Assembly: GCF_901827205.1 (NCBI RefSeq)
Contig: NZ_LR594675.1
Coordinates: 310,001 to 374,000, forward strand
From: Variovorax sp. PBS-H4
GTDB taxonomy: Bacteria; Pseudomonadota; Gammaproteobacteria; Burkholderiales; Burkholderiaceae_C
Direction: 5' to 3'
DNA length: 64,000 nt
Made by a program: the position numbers and the translations under genes. Each line of letters opens with the position of its first letter. Position 1 is the stretch's first letter. This document shows positions 61,605-64,000 of the stretch, one piece after another. Under the pieces are notes generated by a model. That model was given only the letters and a program-made list of their open reading frames with translations, did no database searches and had not been told where the DNA came from.

Positions 61605-62543
61605 ATGAGCGCGCTGCCCCCTGCACTGGACGATCGTGACGGAAAAATCTGGATGGACGGTGATCTCGTGGACTGGCGCGACGCCAAGATCCACGTACTG
61701 AGCCACACGCTGCACTACGGCTGCGGCGCCTTCGAGGGGGTGAGGGCCTACAAGACGGTTGACGGGACCGCGATCTTCCGCCTGGCGGAACACACCGAGC
61801 GGCTCTTCAACAGCGCCAAGATCCTGCGCATGAAGATCCCGTTCACGCCCGAGCAGCTCAACGAGGCACAGAAGCAGGTGGTGCGCACCAACAAGCTGGA
61901 GAGCTGCTACCTGCGCCCGCTGGTGTGGATCGGCTCCGAGAAGCTGGGCGTGAGCCCCAAGGGCAACCGCATCCATGCCATGGTCGCGGCCTGGGCCTGG
62001 GGCGCCTACCTCGGCGATGAAGGCATGAAGCGCGGCATCCGCGTCAAGACATCGAGCTACACGCGCCACCACGTCAACATCACGATGACGCAGGCCAAGG
62101 CGGTGAGCAACTACAGCAACTCGATCCTCGCCAACATGGAAGCCCTGGACGACGGCTACGACGAGGCGTTGCTGCTCGACGCGTCCGGCTTCGTGAGCGA
62201 AGGCGCGGGCGAGAACATCTTCGTGGTCAAGGGCGGCGTGGTCTACACGCCCGACCTCTCGGCCGGCGCGCTGAACGGCATCACGCGCAACACCATCCTT
62301 CACATCTGCAAGGACCTCGGCATCGAGGTGGTGCAGAAGCGCATCACGCGCGACGAGGTCTACATCGCCGAGGAAGCCTTCTTTACCGGCACTGCCGCCG
62401 AGGTCACGCCCATTCGCGAGCTCGACCGCATCGAAATCGGCCAGGGTTCGCGCGGCCCCGTCACCGAGAAGATCCAGAGCGCTTTCTTCGACATCGTGAA
62501 CGGCCGCAATCCCAAGTACGCCCACTGGCTCACAAAGGTTTGA
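61605..62543 (+). CDS. ilvE: Branched-chain amino acid aminotransferase
   Basis: A 312-residue class IV PLP aminotransferase. HTLHYGCGAFEGVRAYKT (about 38-55) and EALLLDASGFVSEGAGENIF (about 185-204) are signatures, and the PLP-binding Lys is expected in TMTQAKAVSNYSNS. It makes valine, leucine and isoleucine in the last step. ATG 61605 follows AAAAGGACAAAG. The zf-CHCC gene follows after 8 bp. Confidence 0.96.
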   Translation: MSALPPALDDRDGKIWMDGDLVDWRDAKIHVLSHTLHYGCGAFEGVRAYKTVDGTAIFRLAEHTERLFNSAKILRMKIPFTPEQLNEAQKQVVRTNKLESCYLRPLVWIGSEKLGVSPKGNRIHAMVAAWAWGAYLGDEGMKRGIRVKTSSYTRHHVNITMTQAKAVSNYSNSILANMEALDDGYDEALLLDASGFVSEGAGENIFVVKGGVVYTPDLSAGALNGITRNTILHICKDLGIEVVQKRITRDEVYIAEEAFFTGTAAEVTPIRELDRIEIGQGSRGPVTEKIQSAFFDIVNGRNPKYAHWLTKV

Positions 62544-62551
62544 GAGAACAA

Positions 62552-62761
62552 ATGAGTGCCAACGCCGTGATCGAACTGTCGGGCCAGGACCTGAACCACC
62601 AGGGCGGGGTGTTCTGCCCCAACCCCAAGGCCGACATGAAGCTGTGGAGCGCGCACCCCAAGGTCTACCTGGACGTGGCGCGCACCGGCGAGGCCAAGTG
62701 CCCTTACTGCGGCACCGTCTACCGGCTCAAGGCCGGCGAGGCGGTGGGGCATCGCCACTGA
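62552..62761 (+). CDS. Zinc-finger domain protein (zf-CHCC type)
   Basis: A 69-residue protein with GGVFCPNPKADMKLWSAHPK and AKCPYCGTVYRL. The Cys/His/Cys/Cys set matches the zf-CHCC domain related to the complex I NDUFS6 subunit. It follows ilvE, an arrangement common in beta-proteobacteria. Its last 35 bp overlap the end of the convergent ligase gene. Confidence 0.88.
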   Translation: MSANAVIELSGQDLNHQGGVFCPNPKADMKLWSAHPKVYLDVARTGEAKCPYCGTVYRLKAGEAVGHRH

Positions 62762-63968
62762 GCGCGTCTGTCGCCCGGCGCGGCAGCAGCCCGCGCCATG
62801 AGTCACCCGGCTCCTGCGCCAGCCGCAGGTAGATCGTCGACACCCACAGCAGGCTGAGCCCGATCTGCGCGTCGCGCAGCGCCGAGTTCGCGTTGGTCGC
62901 GATCAGCGCGATCAGCTGCGCGGCGAAAGCGTAACGGCCATACAGATCGTTGCGCCGCCAAGCCACCCAGACGCCCGTCAGCATGATCGCCAGGAGCGTC
63001 AGCGCGCCCGGAATGCCGGCCTGCGAGCCCATCCACAGGAAGTCGTTGTGGGGCATGTTGTAGTCGGCCAGCAGCTTGGGCCCGCGCAGGTGCCACTGCT
63101 CGGTCCAGCCGCCGATGCCCCAGCCGGTGAGGGGCCGGTCGAGGATCATGCGGCCCGTGTCGCGGTACATGTAGTAGCGCACCACCCAGCTTCCCTCGGA
63201 GACCGCGCCGTTCTGTGCGGCTTCGAGTTCCTGCACGCCGAGCTCGAACTTCTGCTGCACCGCGGGCGAGTTCCAGAGGCCCACGGCCATGATGGCGCCG
63301 CTGGCCACCAGCGCCAACGCGAGCACCTTGAGTTGCCGCCGCCACTGGTGCACGCAGGCGGCCGGAATCACCAGCAGCAGCGCCAGCAGCGAAGTGCGCG
63401 AAGGCAGGCTGAACGTGATCACCACCACCACCGCCAGGGTCACCGCAAGGGCCGCGACCGCGCGCAGCGGTCGGTGCTCCGAGAGCGCCTGCAGGCCGAA
63501 CACGGCCGCCGTCGCGCCCAGGATGGTGAAGAGCAGCGCGTTGCTGATCGACTTGTTGCCCACCAGGAAGATCACGCCACGGTACGGCTCCAGCACCGGA
63601 AAATAGATCTTCAGGAAGATCGCCGACCAGAACGCCGCGATCAGCACGATGTTGAAAAGCGCCATCAGCAGAAAGCCGCGCAGCGCCCAGACCGCCTCCT
63701 CGCGCGTGAGGGCCAGGGCCATCAGCAGCGTGGCGGCGATGCGCAGGCCATGGGCCAGGTTCGACGGCGTCTGCGGATACCAGGGTCGCAGCGCCAGTAT
63801 CACCAGCGTCCACGCGACGTAGGCCACGATCGGCCACCACATCGGGTTGGCGCGCAGGCGCTGCGCGCGCTCGCGCCAGTCCCCGGCCACGAACAGGGCG
63901 AGGAGCACCAGGAGCGCGGCGAGATAGGGGACGCCGACCGGCATGAACACCGTCAGCCCCCAGAACAT
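62727..63968 (-). CDS. O-antigen ligase-like membrane protein (Wzy_C domain)
   Basis: A 413-residue membrane protein with about 11 segments. The large periplasmic loop has YRDTGRMILDRPLTGWGIGG and YNMPHNDFLWMGSQAGIPG, with the conserved His/Asp of Wzy/WaaL. It likely joins polysaccharide to lipid A or polymerises units at the inner membrane. The ATG at 63968 is near the window edge, so a longer N-terminus cannot be excluded. Confidence 0.85.
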   Translation of the reverse strand: MFWGLTVFMPVGVPYLAALLVLLALFVAGDWRERAQRLRANPMWWPIVAYVAWTLVILALRPWYPQTPSNLAHGLRIAATLLMALALTREEAVWALRGFLLMALFNIVLIAAFWSAIFLKIYFPVLEPYRGVIFLVGNKSISNALLFTILGATAAVFGLQALSEHRPLRAVAALAVTLAVVVVITFSLPSRTSLLALLLVIPAACVHQWRRQLKVLALALVASGAIMAVGLWNSPAVQQKFELGVQELEAAQNGAVSEGSWVVRYYMYRDTGRMILDRPLTGWGIGGWTEQWHLRGPKLLADYNMPHNDFLWMGSQAGIPGALTLLAIMLTGVWVAWRRNDLYGRYAFAAQLIALIATNANSALRDAQIGLSLLWVSTIYLRLAQEPGDSWRGLLPRRATDALSGDAPPPRRP

Positions 63969-64000
63969 GGCTGCGGGGCGGACGAGTTGCGATCTCTGCA

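Overview
The window is high-GC DNA dense with catabolic genes. It most resembles the Comamonadaceae (Burkholderiales), probably a Variovorax-like soil bacterium. Reasons are the many Bug/TctC-type orphan receptors, the TorF-type porin ahead of glnK-amtB, the backbone genes lplT, alr, radA, rdgC, ilvE and a zf-CHCC protein, and intergenic inverted repeats of a kind I associate with this family. This is judged by eye; no database search was possible.

Layout. (1) 1-16.2 kb: the start of a ferredoxin-NADP reductase gene on the minus strand, then a long plus-strand locus. It encodes a 6-hydroxynicotinate reductase-like Fe-S protein, a UPF0280 protein, two tandem DUF1185/AA_synth proteins, a complete branched-chain-type ABC importer (LivK, fused LivH-LivM, LivG, LivF), a Tat-signal nicotinamidase-like hydrolase, a 2Fe-2S subunit, a molybdopterin-dehydrogenase/tri-heme cytochrome c fusion, and an FAH-fold enzyme. 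Together these look like uptake and hydroxylation-reduction of an N-heteroaromatic carboxylate or amide. Three inverted-repeat elements sit inside this locus, and one is translated in frame. (2) 16.2-20.4 kb: a LuxR-type regulator, a VanA-like Rieske oxygenase and two solute receptors. (3) 20.4-33.2 kb: mostly backbone. It holds comM, a torF-glnK-amtB operon with a sigma-54 promoter and NtrC box, an SMP-30 lactonase, glcEF, a small secreted protein, an NHL-repeat gene remnant, a glutathione peroxidase, an EamA exporter, lplT and alr.

(4) 33.4-57.0 kb: a catabolic block of about 24 kb lying between alr and radA, which I expect to be close neighbours in relatives. Its left part is a 2-hydroxycarboxylate transporter and the homoprotocatechuate meta-cleavage operon hpaR-G1-G2-(Bug)-E-D-F-H-I, extended by an IlvD/Edd dehydratase, a second Bug receptor, a class II aldolase and a ketopantoate-reductase-like protein. 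Its right part is a ten-gene operon of three SDRs, a second Liv importer, a KstD-like flavoprotein and a GST, read divergently from a GntR/FCD regulator with three GTATAC-core sites between them. (5) 57.0-64.0 kb: backbone again, with radA, a BCCT transporter, a small membrane protein, rdgC, ilvE, a zf-CHCC protein and an O-antigen-ligase-like protein.

I saw no tRNA, rRNA, CRISPR array, transposase or integrase. The strongest candidates for undescribed biology are the N-heterocycle locus with its unexplained DUF1185 pair and UPF0280 gene, the translated REPIN-like element, and the operon with second Liv importer and SDR/KstD-like enzymes, whose substrate is unknown.
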